NCBI RefSeq assembly: GCF_003265705.1
Contig: NW_020313157.1
Coordinates: forward strand, 620,001-684,000
Origin: Callorhinus ursinus
Taxonomy: Eukaryota > Chordata > Mammalia > Carnivora > Otariidae
Direction: 5' to 3'
Length of the DNA: 64,000 bases
The position numbers were made by a program, and so were the translations under genes. Each line of letters begins with the position of its first letter. Position 1 is the first letter of the stretch. Shown here in pieces: positions 21,954-33,599 of the stretch. A model generated the notes under the pieces. It was not told the origin of the DNA. It did not search any database and was given only the letters and a program-made list of their open reading frames with translations.

Positions 21954-22071
21954 GAAGTTTATATACAATGTTTAAATGAAATTTAATACTCATTTTATCT
22001 TCAGGGCATAATGAAGTTTATACACAATGTTTAAATGAAATCTAATACTCATTTTATCTTCAGAGCACCTA
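21954..22071. repeat. 59-bp tandem duplication
   Basis: Two adjacent copies, 21954-22012 and 22013-22071. They share 'gaagtttata.acaatg', 'tttaaatgaaat.taatactc' and 'attttatcttcag' in parts. They differ at only a few positions, so the duplication is fairly recent on the scale of mammalian neutral divergence. Confidence 0.92.
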
Positions 22072-22074
22072 TCT

Positions 22075-23860
22075 ATCCTATTATATTGGGTAGAATTAGG
22101 TTTCTACCCAAACCTCATTTCACTTAGGGCAAGTGAGCTCTCCAGACCTGGTGGGATCTAGTCCTTGAACCTCAACTTGCAGAAATGTATCATCACTTCA
22201 AAATTCCCTCACCTTCTCATATGGGCACTGAAGTCAGTTAATTGTTGCTTGGAGCTCTAGTTGCTACAAGTAGTTCCACTGCAATCAACTAAAGGAAACA
22301 ATGAGTCTCTTTAATTTACAAGTTAGTTGATTTATGCAAATTCACACTTTCTTTTTCCTCTTGAAGGTGTTCACAGCAGGATAATTTGTTCAAATATTCA
22401 TATGTTTTTATTTCCATATTTTTTCCTTTCTTCCCTCCACCATCACTGCCCCCAACTCCACTTCGTGGCACAGGCAATACAAAGATATAGAAGTAATGTT
22501 TTTTTCTCTTTCCTTAAGTCTAAGTCAAGTAATATGTAAGTGATCCATCTGACCAGTACACTGTTGTGTTTTATTTAAGCTGTATCTGAACATCTTTAAA
22601 CTTGAATTATGCTTTCCTGGTCACATAGTCCCCACATGTCTTGATTGTACGATACCAGATCTGCCTCATTCACTCACTTGTCTGTTTTGTGGGTATGTGA
22701 ATGACCTTGGGATCAGAAGCCCACGGGAGAGATCAGAGCAGGTGACCTGAAAGGTGAGTGGGAGAGAGAAGAGTGCCTTTGAGAGACAACCTGGTGGGGA
22801 GAAGGAGCTCCAAAGATGGCGAATGAAGCAGACATCTCTGCATCTCGAGAACAAGGTGGATGCACATTGCTCCCAGGAAGGCTGGATGCTAAGGGCCAGG
22901 GTTTCTAGCTTCACTACAGAGCCATCATTGATAAGAATGATAGAGAAATAACTGAAAAACCACCAAGCCAAAAGAAGCCATGGGCATCGGAAAGCTGGTG
23001 TTGCCATGGTAACCACTACAACTGATGGTGATCCATGACCCATCCCCAATGTCTTCTTGGTATTGCCATCTGTACCTCCAGACCCTTGCACATGCCTAGG
23101 AAAAGGGAGTACTGTGAAACAGTTGAAAGTGAATACTTTGCCTGATGGAAAGGATAGGAGACTAGATTTAAGCTGATTCAAAATAAACAATGAAATAAAT
23201 TATTTATTGCATATCTTAATGAACTGATTTATCATACAAGTTCAAAGAAAGCTAACAAGGAAATATGTCTGACCATGGAGAAGCAGTTACACAGTCTAGA
23301 CTTGGTAGCCTATAACAAATCGAGGGATTGGTACCTATTATTTCTTGGGCTTTTTTTACATTTAATCTTCAGCTTCTGATAGCATAGAGGGCTCTGCTGA
23401 TTGTGTCCTCTCTCCCTCTTCTCAGCTTGCACCCATTCATCCTCCCACCTGCTTGAACATGTGGCCCCTCTGCAAGGAATGAGATTCACCCAAGATGGTG
23501 AAACATTTTATCACTGTGACACAGGCAGGAGACAGCTGTTTCCCATAAATCAAGGTTGGGAGGTGCTACAATTCCTCTACTCTGGAGTCCAGAGGTTAAA
23601 CAGACAGAATGGAACATTCAGTGGGCTGCCCCCTCGGGGGGTGTCAGCAAATTATTTCTATGTTTGAAATTCTGCTCATAACCAAATTGATTATTCAATC
23701 AATTCCTCAAACCTTGTTCCTTGAAATGAGCAAACTGACATTTTGTATTTACTGCCACCCCCAAAACTTCCATTTTAAATCATTTTAATAACAAAGTAAA
23801 CACACTCGAATATTCAATTCAAAACCAATTTTCCCCCCTTTGCAACCTGGCTGGTAGGCC
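22075..23860. other. Long stretch without recognised gene
   Basis: No exon or named repeat is visible. The 174-codon minus-strand frame at 22666-23190 has no recognisable domain and begins in sequence with no promoter-like features. I regard it as chance. Confidence 0.45.
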
Positions 23861-23864
23861 AGGA

Positions 23865-24230
23865 GCTGCTTTCACAGTGGATACATTTAAAGCTCCTCAT
23901 TCTCATGCTCAAATAGGAATTGTTTTTAAATAATCATTTCAGTTATCAATTATCAGCTTGACACCAAATTAATCAATTACAAAGCCATGGCCTAAAACCA
24001 ACACTGATTAAGCTGCTGGTGACCACTCTGTGTATGTAAGTGGCTTCTAATCTGCTATAGAAATCAAACACCACTGTGGTATATTAGATGATACAGCACA
24101 ATCAGCACTGGACTTTCAATTTTATGAAAGAAAGTTTTCATTAAAAAGCTGAGTTACTAAACACTACACCGAATGTGAAAAGTGACTTGAGAAACCCAAC
24201 GTATTCAGTGCTGGGACCTTTAGTTAGTAT
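23865..24230. promoter_or_regulatory. Candidate conserved non-coding element
   Basis: A unique AT-rich block with repeated homeodomain-like cores (ATAATCATTT, TTATCAATTATCAG, AATTAATCAATTAC) followed by CCATGG and further AT-rich sequence. It stops short of a recent SINE at 24282. It resembles a developmental enhancer. Conservation is untested. Confidence 0.3.
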
Positions 24231-24281
24231 GGTTTTACAGTGTCCTCGCTTGACACTATTTTCTACAAGAATGGAAGACCT

Positions 24282-24468
24282 AGGGCGCCTGGGTGGCTCA
24301 GTTGGTTAAGCGACTGCCTTCAGCTCAGGTCATGATCCTGGAGTCCCGGGATCGAGTCCCACATCGGGCTCCCTGCTCAGCAGGGAGCCTGCTTCTCCCT
24401 CTGACCTTTCTCTCTCTCTCATTCTCTCTCTCAAATAAATAAATAAAATCTTTAAAAAAAAAAAAAAA
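24282..24468 (+). mobile_element. Can-SINE (tRNA-Lys type), recent
   Basis: The head GCGCCTGGGTGGCTCAG and the pol III box B-like GGGATCGAGTCCC are intact, followed by a TC-rich region, AATAAATAAATAAAATC and a long A tail. A 15-bp target-site duplication, AAGAATGGAAGACCT, is perfect at 24267-24281 and 24469-24483. The matching flanks and long tail point to a young insertion. Confidence 0.97.
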
Positions 24469-24483
24469 AAGAATGGAAGACCT

Positions 24484-26160
24484 GAGTAGGTAGATCAATT
24501 TTGAGCCAGAAGTTTTTAATTTTGTAGCACCTACAGTATCCTACCTCAAGGCCAATGTTCCACTAAAGTCCACAGAGCATTTCTTCCCCAGGAGATGGCT
24601 TCCAGAAAGGATCTTCGGCATCCCACAGAGACACACAGCCACCACTGCCATTATCCAGACACCGAGAGCATGGGAAGAGTCCGATCATTTCTTCTTCCCC
24701 TTAACAACACATGGCTGTCCATATCCCATCCCAATCTCTCTGGCTGAAGAGGCAAAAGCAGATTCTTCCCCTTTAGTGGAAGTTCCAGCGATTCTTACTG
24801 CATTATCCTAAACGCCAGTGCCTTCAAGGAATATTTTAGGCCACTGAAAAGACGGACCTCAACAGAAAGATGACTAGGCGTACATTAATCAGTAAGGACT
24901 GTCCCATTCCTACAATCTCCAGGCAGGTAATTACTCAAATCATCCACATTAATTAGGCCAAGATCATTAGTATGATTTTTAAAAACTATTTATTATGAAA
25001 TATTTAACATAATTATTATGAAATGTGAACAACAATAAAGCCATCACTTAATTACCAAGTCCTCACTGGAGATATGGAACATGGGTGTAGTAAAATGCTC
25101 AATATGTACTAAATCAATGGACAAATTAATTAATAAGTGCATATGTATTGCCCTCCATATAAAAACTGTTGCTATTTCTGTTCTCGTAATTAGTGAGGAA
25201 TGAGTGCTTTTCTTTTTCCAGCACTGGAAATTAATGTCTCTAAAGCCAGGCACATCCTCCTTTGGTTTCCCCATGAGGAGCAGGCAAAGTTACACTGGCC
25301 AAGGTTTAGGATACAAACTGTGGTAACAGAGTGGAAATTATACCCATGTTCTGTCTCTGAATAAGGTGAAGAGCAGTATATAATGCAGAGCCTTAGTGAT
25401 CATGGGGCGGAGTTTGGGTTTGGCGCCAAGAGCAATGAGAAGCCACCAAGGGAATTCAACTAGAAAATGAATTATATCCAAGGTCCGCCTGACTGCTGAC
25501 AATGGATTGTGGCCCTGGGGCAAAGTGAGAGGGGGAAGGCCAGTCAGGAGTTGGTTGCAGTTAAGTGCAGTGGCCTGGAGCAGGTGGGGATGGGGAGGGG
25601 TGAACCACGTGGTGTAATGAGCAGATGCAAAGCGTACCCTAACACCAACGGTTCACGTGGTAGCCAATTCCAACATGTTGACATGCAGCTGGACAAAATC
25701 AAGGAGTGAGCGCACCCCAAGAGCACAGGGACCAGAGTAAGAGGACATCGAAACAGCAAATCACAGAGGAATCTCTGAAATGGCCGGAGAGCTTAAGTAA
25801 CCAGAGCGACAATGATCTGCAAACTTTGTAACAAACATGAAGGAGAAAAACACACATTTCCTGGGGACTACAGCTCTGTTAAATGTGTTCAATACAGTCA
25901 TTTCTTTGGCATTGAAATCATAGTGAAGGCAGCTCTGCTGGGATAAAGACAGGTTACTCATTATGAGGTCTTGGGCATCAGAAGAAGCTACAGGAACATG
26001 GGCAAGGCATTGGAGGGAAATAATCTATTTATACCCGTGTTCAAAAATCTGCCAAGATATTGGAGTGAGGATCTCTTGCAATTGCTTGTCCAGACTGCAT
26101 GAAATTATCAGAGATCAATGCCACCCTTCTAGTGGCTTCCAAAATTAAATGGAAATGGAA
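24484..26160. other. Long stretch without recognised gene
   Basis: No exon or clear repeat is seen. Short frames at 25044-25274, 25338-25523 and 25509-25759 have no recognisable content. Confidence 0.5.
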
Positions 26161-26164
26161 CATT

Positions 26165-26435
26165 TTACTTATATCACCTTTACTTTTTGATTGAGGTATT
26201 GTACTGATACAGTAAAGTGCACTATTTGTTTTAACTGTAGTAGAATATATATAACATAAACTTCATATTTTAACAACTTTAAGTGTACAGTTCAGCCGCG
26301 TTGAGTGGGTTCACACTGTTGTGCAAACATCATTTCCATCCAACCACAGAACTTTTTCATCTTGCAAAACTGAAATTTTGTATCCATGAAACAGTAATTC
26401 CCCATCGCCCTATCCCCAAAGCCCCTGCCAACTAC
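26165..26435 (-). mobile_element. L1M-type fragment, antisense
   Basis: Antisense phrases in order: 'tttgattgaggtattg', 'aactttaagtgtacagttc', 'cactgttgtgcaaacatcat', 'catcttgcaaaactgaaat' and 'ccctatccccaaagcccc'. This is a common L1M 3'-region signature. It has diverged moderately. Confidence 0.65.
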
Positions 26436-26439
26436 CATA

Positions 26440-26600
26440 AAGTACACTAACTCCATTCCATAAAGTGTGCTAATCTAAAGTGTACAGTCTCACACACACC
26501 ACACAGCCCTCTATATAACTACTGCCCAGGTGAAGACTTTGAACATATCAAGCCCCCCAGAAGTCTCCCTCCTGCCAAACTGGGCACTGTTTATTTTTCT
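26440..26600 (-). mobile_element. Second L1M-type antisense fragment
   Basis: It begins again with 'taaagtgtacagtctcaca', then 'tactgcccaggtgaagac', then 'agccccccagaagtctccc'. This resembles a related L1M tail in the same orientation, placed end to end with the previous fragment. Confidence 0.45.
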
Positions 26601-26604
26601 CTCT

Positions 26605-27070
26605 CATCTTGGTTCTCTCTCTGTCATTATGCAAAAGCCTTTATGAGGTACTTATTCACTATGGCATTTTATTTTTCTTTATACAGAAGAGGAGAAATAC
26701 ATGTGACACCTCCTGTATATTCTCCAAGAATTTCCAACCTGACTTTGACAAGGAAGGACTCCGAGTTGCTGAATGTCTCCTGTGCCTGGGGCTTGTGCTG
26801 GATGATGAAAGGCAGGGGTGCAAAGTATAAAATCGGTTCTGCCTGTGTAGGTCTTCCCACATGAAGCAGGTGTGTGTTGTTCTAATTGTGCCCGCCCGGT
26901 GCCTCCCACGCTCCCTCTAGAAGCACACACAGGTCTTCCCTTGAGAAGCATCCTCCGAAGAACACTCAGTGAGCATGGCCCCATCAGGGCTCAGCCAGAT
27001 GTAGGAGTGGGCTGGTGATACTGGGCTTTGCCGATGAACACAGGCAGCCCCCGCCCACAGGGATTGGTGT
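26605..27070. other. Stretch without recognised gene
   Basis: Overlapping short frames on both strands lie at 26609-26984. None has a recognisable domain, and there is no repeat I can name. Confidence 0.4.
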
Positions 27071-27074
27071 AGAG

Positions 27075-27280
27075 ATGGGGAGAGCAGTCAGTGAATCTGG
27101 CTCAAATCCTACATCTGACCTTCAACATCTGTGCAATGTTGGATGTGTTAGAGAATTTAGTTGGATAAAACGGGGGAGACAGTCGCCACATAATGGAACT
27201 GCGGGGAGATTTAATGAGATAATGAAAGTGAACCTGGGATGTAGCATGCTGTAAGCCTCTACAAACTGCGCATTAGTATT
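27075..27280 (+). mobile_element. MIR-like fragment
   Basis: It has 'ctggctcaaatcctacatctg', then 'agttggataaaacggggg', then 'gagatttaatgagataatg' (in parts). The order matches sense MIR (tRNA-like body, then ATGGGGATAAT, then TTAAATGAGATAATG). Confidence 0.6.
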
Positions 27281-27384
27281 AATGTTAACACAAAAATAAT
27301 CACTATTTTAATTTTTACATTAAAGTGGACAAAAATATACCACTCTAGCCTGTGTGCTCCTTGAAGACAAGAATACTGTCTTAT

Positions 27385-27584
27385 CGGGGCGCCTGGGTGG
27401 CTCAGTTGGTTAAGCGACTGCCTTCAGCTCAGGTCATGATCCCAGGGTCCTGGGATCGAGCCACGCATTGGGCTCCCTGCTCCGCGGGAAGCCTGCTTCT
27501 CCCTCTGACCCTCCCCCTGCTTGTGTTCCCTCTCTCTCTCTCTCTCTCTGTCAATTAAATAAATAAATAAAATCTTTAAAAAAA
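27385..27584 (+). mobile_element. Can-SINE (tRNA-Lys type), recent
   Basis: Head GCGCCTGGGTGGCTCAG, box B region GGGATCGAGCC, TC-rich run, AATTAAATAAATAAATAAAATC and an A tail. The 16-bp TSD AAGAATACTGTCTTAT is perfect at 27369-27384 and 27585-27600. A 68-codon frame (27352-27558) is a by-product of this SINE. Confidence 0.97.
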
Positions 27585-27989
27585 AAGAATACTGTCTTAT
27601 TTAGCTCTCTATTTCTAGTGTTTGATATATTATGGATCCTTAGTGAACATATGTTGGACACATAAACAAATAATGTAATTCCGCTTATAGATTTTGATCC
27701 TGCTCCCATCCCTTTCCCCTATTTCTCCTTGCTCTTTTCTCGATAGCTATATGGATTGGCTATCAAACAAAGTAAACAATGTTATGGCTTAGAATTCTGA
27801 TCACCCCTTACCCCCTCCATGCTGTGGTCCAGGAAGAGGTCTGAGGCTCTCTGGTACACAGAGGGCTGGGTTCCCCAGCAAATGCTCATGTTCCCTCAGG
27901 ACCAATGAGAGCTAAGCAAATGACAGAACAGGGCCCCCATTACTGTGGCTGGGGGACCATGTGGCATAATGTACAAGAATGGAAATCTC

Positions 27990-28470
27990 CAGCTACCAAG
28001 GGTTGAAGTGTATCCCCCAAGAAGATACACCAAAGTCCGAATGCCCAGCATCTCAGAGTGTGACCTTATTTGGAAATAAAGTGTTTACAGAGATAATCAA
28101 GTTAAAATGAAGTCAGTAGGGTAGACCCTAATCCAGTATGACTGGTGTCCTCAGACAAAGGGGAAATTTGGACACAGAAACAGACATACAGAGAGAAAAC
28201 GATGTGAAGAAACACAGAGAGAAGATGGCCATTTGACTGGAGTGTTGCATCTATAAGCCAAGGAACACCAAAACTTGGGGGCATATGCCAAAAACTTGGA
28301 AAGGCAAGGGAGGATTCCGCCGTATCGCTGCCAGAGAGAACATGGCCCTGCAGACACCTTGATTTTAGACTTCTAGTTCTAGAAATGTGAGACAAGTATC
28401 TGTTGTTTTAAGTGACATAGTTTGGGTACTTTGTTAAGGCAGCCCTAGGAAACAAATACACTAGCTCTTT
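27990..28470 (+). mobile_element. MLT1-type LTR (MaLR-like), solo and old
   Basis: Phrases follow the MaLR/MLT1-like order: 'gtgtatcccccaagaagatac', 'gtgaccttatttggaaata', 'taatccagtatgactggtg', 'ccttgattttagacttcta', 'gtgagacaagtatctgttg' and 'ggcagccctaggaaacaaat' (in parts). It is a decayed fossil with no internal viral genes. The subfamily needs a library search. Confidence 0.6.
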
Positions 28471-28474
28471 CTGG

Positions 28475-30350
28475 GGTTCTGAGGCTCCCTGAACAAGAAT
28501 GTCCCTGTGGTCAGTTACAGACAGGAGAAAAGGCCATTTCACAAAGCCAAGCCATGTCTGGGTCGGGTCATTTCCTAAGGTGATTCCTAGATCGATTCAC
28601 GGAATCCATAAATCCCTGTCTGGTGGATGTCAGGTGCTTTGACAGTTCCGTACTCCTTCCCCCTTCTTCTGCAAGAGAACTCCGAATGTTGAAATCCAAA
28701 GAGCGTGAAGATGGAAAAGCAGGAAGAGCCGAGTTACCAACCTCCCACACACATAAAAGGAAGGGGTGTCGAACGGTACAGGAAGGTACAGGCAGGGAAA
28801 TCTCAAAGATGCCTGCCTGTGTTAGGGTGGGTGGAGGGAATGCCGCAACCATGGGACCAAGAGTAACCCAAAAACACCATAGATCTTGCATTCACTTTCT
28901 CAAAACTTGATTTAATGAGTTGAGGAAATACTTTCCTCAATAAAAGCAGAATCTCAAGTTTCGTAAAAGGGATGCAAAGTGGCTAATGGACTGGGAGAAA
29001 TGGGTTGTAGCTGAAAGCGCATTTCAAAAGTACATTTTGTTTATATTAAAACCTCATTTGAGTATCAGTTCAAGGAAAAGCTGCTAACAGGGCAAGTTTA
29101 ATATGAGTAATACTCGCACAACCTCAGAACATTCCATTTCCATCCACCCAAGAGATATAATTTTAAAAGCATCTTAACGCCACTAATATGGTAAGAGGCT
29201 ACTAATACCATACAAATTATAACAAGAAGACACAAACGCGATACTGAATATTTGCTGAGGAACTTAGTAGCAAATTTGATCCTTATACTAATATGATGAT
29301 AGGTTGCAAATATTTGCATTCCACTGAACCATCTCCCCATTAGTCCCTGTTTATGATGTTACAAATGGCACAGTTATTCACAGATTAGTTAATCTTTGAG
29401 ATCATGCACCCTTGATGCTAACAAATGCACGGGGGCTTTGCCGCTTACATGAACCTAAAATTCTCATTCGGCTTCCTTAAGAAAATTCATCGTGTAAAAC
29501 TCATTGTGTTTTGCAAAACAGCATTTACTCTGGTCAGTTAAACACAGGGATCACCCATGTATTTCCAAGCTACTGAACTGGCAGTACCTTGCCCTCCAAC
29601 ACCAAGACTTCCCCTCTGGACCATGTGAACGAGGACTAGCCTCACTAGTGCGCCATGTGCTGCTAGCTCCGAGGAATCATTTCCCCAGAGCTAAAACTCC
29701 ACGGGCATTGAAGAGATTTCTGGGCAGAAAATTATAGGTGCATCAAGAGAAGTCTACGCAAGGAAAACCTCTGGGGTCTTATCCACTAAATGGCCCTGTT
29801 CCATGAAATCAGATGGATGACTTGCTCACCCCTCCCACCCACACCCACTAGCAGTACACACTTCCAAACTGTTCTAGAAAAGCAGTGTTTGAAAATTGTT
29901 AGAATGTAAGTGTTTAAGGCAACAACCAGCAGCCTGTTCTCTGGTCTCAAGAGATGTGACACTACCAAAGCTGTACAAGAAACTATATCATTATCCCCAG
30001 GGCTCGCAAAAGGTATGCAGGTGGGCATATGGACCCTGACACTGGAATGGGAATTCAAAACGGTGAACCCACAGTATGTATAAACTGTTACAAGTGATTA
30101 TCTTGGTTGGCGATGAGAAAGTGGCATTTAAAACTGTTTATTTTTTTCTCTGGGTTGTTACTTCTACTGCAAGCATCTGAAGAAATTCAAATATTTGCAG
30201 GGGGTCAAATAGCTGATGCATTTGAGTGAAGCTGGAGGAGTACGGGACATAGGTTTTGCATATGAAACATTTGAAAATATTCTACATTTCCACAAACAAA
30301 TTTGATATATCCCATATTATTTTTTATGGCCCATGTGACTCTTCCTGGTC
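28475..30350. other. Long stretch without recognised gene
   Basis: No exon or named repeat is seen. Overlapping frames at 28568-28910 on both strands show no recognisable domain. Confidence 0.5.
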
Positions 30351-30368
30351 TTTTCTTTTTCCGTTTTA

Positions 30369-30719
30369 TTTTATTTTTATTGTTATGTTAATCACCACAC
30401 ATTACATCATTAGTTTTAATGTAGTGTTCCATGATTCATTGTTTGCGTATAACACCCAGTGCTCATGCAGAACGTGCCCTCTTTAATACCCATCACCAGG
30501 CTAACCCATCCCCCCACACCCTTCCCCTCTAGAACCCTCAGTTTGTTTTTCAGAGTCCATCGTCTCTCATGGTTCCTCTCCCCCTCCGATTTCCCCCCCC
30601 TTCATCCTTCCCCTCCTGCTGTTTTTCTTCTTCTTCTTCTTTTTTTTTTTTTAACATATAACGTATTATTTGTTTCAGAGGTACAGATCTGCGAGTCAAC
30701 AATCCTGCACAATTCACAG
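30369..30719 (-). mobile_element. Truncated carnivore L1, 3' end
   Basis: The + strand shows the antisense L1 3' UTR: T-rich tail, 'gtagtgttccatgattcat', 'aatacccatcaccaggc', 'ctagaaccctcagtttg', a TTC-rich run, then 'tttcagaggtacagatctg'. The flanks TTCTTTTTCCGTTTTA (30353-30368) and TTCTTTTTCCATTTTA (30720-30735) form a 16-bp target-site duplication with one mismatch. It is 5'-truncated, with no intact ORF. Confidence 0.9.
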
Positions 30720-30871
30720 TTCTTTTTCCATTTTAAACAGAGTTGAGTAAAAGCAATTTTTTTCTTTTCCCTTAGCTATCAAGAAAAAAAAGAAGAAAAT
30801 AGCACAAATGTGAAAATAAGTAGCAACTGGCAAAGTATAGTATGAAATCATCTAGACCAGCAACAGTTAAC

Positions 30872-31007
30872 CATTTTTTAAGATTTTATTTGATTTACTT
30901 TTTAAATATTTTATTTTTTAAGTAATCTCTACACCCAGCATGAACTCGAACTCACACCCCAAGATCAAGAGTCACACACTCCACCACCTGAGCTCCCCAG
31001 GAGCCCC
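30872..31007 (-). mobile_element. Older tRNA-Lys-type carnivore SINE
   Basis: On the minus strand it reads GGGGCTCCTGGGGAGCTCAG, then GACTCTTGATCTTGGGG, then GAGTTCGAGTTCATGCTGG, then an A-rich TTTAAAAAATAAAAT tail. This is a diverged carnivore SINE with a shorter body. Near-TSDs CAACAGTTAAC (30861-30871) and CAACAGTTACT (31008-31018) flank it. Confidence 0.85.
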
Positions 31008-31019
31008 AACAGTTACTCG

Positions 31020-31830
31020 CTATTGTTTCCATGTAGGAATACAAGCCCTAAATTTCTCAGATTTGTATTTGTTTTTTAAAGAAATTTTGTTCTTTTAAAG
31101 AGAAGTCAGAAATTAGGGTATTTGTATGAAACATCTAAATTTCTAAATATTGGCAACTATTTTATTTTTTGCTATCATTATGCATACTAAAGAATTGTCC
31201 CAAAGCAACACAACTGCCAAACGTTTTCCACACACAACCCTTTACTAGAGTTCTCAATGGCAACCTGTCAGGGCTCTACAGAAATGTGTTAACTAAAATT
31301 AATAACTGTCAGCATATAAAGATTTTGGTCATCACTAAGCAATGAAGCACATTTACTGTTGGTATGTCCAGGAGAGGGGTTACATTAGAAACTGTTCCCA
31401 TTATATAGCCAATCCCAACTATTACTCCCGATTTAGGCAATATCACTACTTAGACAGCAGAACAAGACTATCAGTGGTGAGATCAAGGCCAAAGTTTCAG
31501 CCCCATTAGTGATCTGCTTCCAATAACGTTGTCACTACATCTTGACCACCATACAGTTCACCATAGGCTCCGTCTACACTTTTCGTGAGTCCCTTTGCCT
31601 CTATTCTCTTTTTCTTTAACACTGTTACTTCCCTTCGATGCTACTAGGCTTCTATCAATGAGTCCTTCTTTTTACCTCTCCTTACTCTCCTCGTTTCCAG
31701 TTGCAGAAGTTTGTACAATGTTTCACTAGGAGATGACTTTATGAGTCTTAGTCACCTATACCCAGTTTCAGAGAAGAGATGTTACACAGTAGACAAATAG
31801 AGATCTTCTTTCCAAAAGCAGATGCCCCCT
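31020..31830. other. Stretch without recognised gene
   Basis: No exon or repeat I can name. The T-rich sequence near 31590-31720 may be the start of the old LINE piece that follows. Confidence 0.4.
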
Positions 31831-31839
31831 TTGTGTCCT

Positions 31840-32410
31840 TGGTTTTGAGTAATTTCTTTATAAAGTCCCTAGGCATGAGATTTGTTTGTAGTTAGACTGT
31901 TTATTTTTTCCTATACTGTCAGGATTATGGGTTGATGTTTTCACCAAATTTGGCAATTTTTTGGACCTCACTTCTTCGGATATTTTTCTGTCTCATATTC
32001 TGTCTCTCCTCTCCATTTGGAACCCCAACTACATGTACTTAAATGTTTGATATTTCCTACAGATATCTGAGGCTTTCTTCAATTCTTTTTCAATATATTT
32101 TTTTCTTCTCTCTGTTCTTTAGTTCTACTTTTCTATTTTATCTTGAAGTTTACCGATTTCTTTACTTAGCATTTTACAACCTTCTGTTTACATTTCAGGT
32201 AATATATATCTCAGTTCTAGAACCTCAATTTAGTTATTGTTTATAGTTTTCCTTTCGCTATCGAGATTTCCCATCTATGAACTTATTGTGTCTATCTTTC
32301 TCTTTAAATTCTTCAACAGTTATAATAGTTATTTTTAAAACAACCTGTCTACAAATTCTAACATTTGATTCACTTGGTAGTCTCTTTCAAGTGACTATTC
32401 TTTTTTCTTC
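31840..32410 (-). mobile_element. Ancient L1/HAL1-like fragment, antisense
   Basis: Phrases 'gtttgtagttagactgttta', 'tttcaccaaatttggcaat', 'acctcacttcttcggatat', 'gaaccccaactacatgtac', 'atctgaggctttcttcaat', 'tctatgaacttattgtgtc' and 'ctaacatttgattcacttgg' (in parts) follow a familiar antisense LINE sequence with much decay. I recall this as L1M or HAL1-like. The family is not certain. Confidence 0.5.
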
Positions 32411-32417
32411 TAGTTAG

Positions 32418-32630
32418 TGGCCAACAAACGTTTTTTTAAAGGGTCAGAAAATAAATATTTTAGTTTTTGTGAGCTATTTGGTCTTTATTAAAACTACTCA
32501 ACTCTGCCATTACTGCAGAAAAGAAGCCTTTGCCATATGTAAACCAATGAGAATGGCTGTATTCCAATGAAACTTTATTTACAAAAGTAGGTGGGTGCCC
32601 CACAGGCTGTAATTAACCAATCCCTCTCTA
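32418..32630 (+). mobile_element. hAT-like non-autonomous DNA transposon, copy A
   Basis: Phrases 'aaagggtcagaaaataaat', 'ttgtgagctatttggtct', 'actactcaactctgccatt', 'aatgaaactttatttacaaa' and 'ccccacaggctgtaatt' match a common old mammalian element. Its ends, as I remember, resemble CAGGGGTCGGCAAACT. The family name needs a library search. Confidence 0.75.
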
Positions 32631-32859
32631 GATTATTGTTTACATTTTTTTTCTCTTTTACACATGTCTAACATTTTTTGGTTTGTTTTATGATGGACAT
32701 TTTAATTGACACTAAATTATGTTTTCTTCCTTTCAATGATAGTTGACTTTTGTTCTAGAAGCACTTCAATAATTGATACATGCTCCTGACCCCATCAGGC
32801 TAATTTTTGTGCTTGGTTACAGCAAGTCTACTTTAGATTTGTCCATAGTCCTAAAGCAT

Positions 32860-33072
32860 GGCCTTTACTATAGAGCAGGAATTGGCTCACATCTTCTAAA
32901 AAGGGCCAGATAATAAAAATTTTAGGTTTGGAATGTGATTACATGATCTCAGTCCTATATACTTTTCTTATTCTTTTAACCCTTTAAAAACATTTAAAAA
33001 ATATTCTTAGATCATGAGCTATACAAAAACAGTCCACCTGTGAGGCGTAGTTTTCTGACCCCTGCTCTAAGA
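32860..33072 (+). mobile_element. hAT-like element, copy B (related subtype)
   Basis: It starts 'gagcaggaattggctcac', passes 'aaaaagggccagataataaa', then 'agatcatgagctatacaaaa', and ends 'gttttctgacccctgctct'. The termini match copy A's family but the middle is different, so it is a related subtype or an internal deletion. Confidence 0.65.
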
Positions 33073-33599
33073 CACTGTGTGATCTTTCTGGTCTTGACCA
33101 AATGCCCGCAACCTTCAATATCTCCATCTGGGCCTCAGCATCACAGTCTTGCCTCTCTACTAAGACTCACGTAGCCTGGCCCTGCGTGTACCAGGGCATG
33201 GAGACTTCTGCCTCCTACAAAGCCCTCTCCAGTCTCCTGCTCCACAAATTCCAGTCTCCTTACCCTCTCCCACTCCTGTGCCCTGCCTCTTTAGCTCAGT
33301 GAAACCTCTGCTGTCCACTTGGGCTCCACTTCCCTGCAGCTATGGATCATAATTCTATGCTGGCCGGTGCCCAATGCCTGAAAATTTGTGTTTCATATAT
33401 TTTGCCCAGTTGTAAAGTTGTTTATGGAAAAAAAAAATGTTCTATGGCCAAAAGCAAAGGCTCCCCTGATACATTCTAATACCTAGTTCTAGAGCAGCTC
33501 TCTGGGATGGAGGTTATCATTTGGGTCAAACTGTGTCATTGGTGCACACGCTGTTTCCTTTCAGCGTGCTACAAAAAAAAAAAAAGAAAAAAGTAATAT

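Noticed and set aside
22666..23190. 174-codon minus-strand frame as a gene
   Set aside because: No domain or exon structure is visible. Chance absence of stops is more likely.
24282..24340. tRNA gene from box A/B-like sequence
   Set aside because: It is the tRNA-Lys-derived head of a SINE, lacking a proper cloverleaf and followed by the SINE body and tail. The same holds for the other SINE copies.
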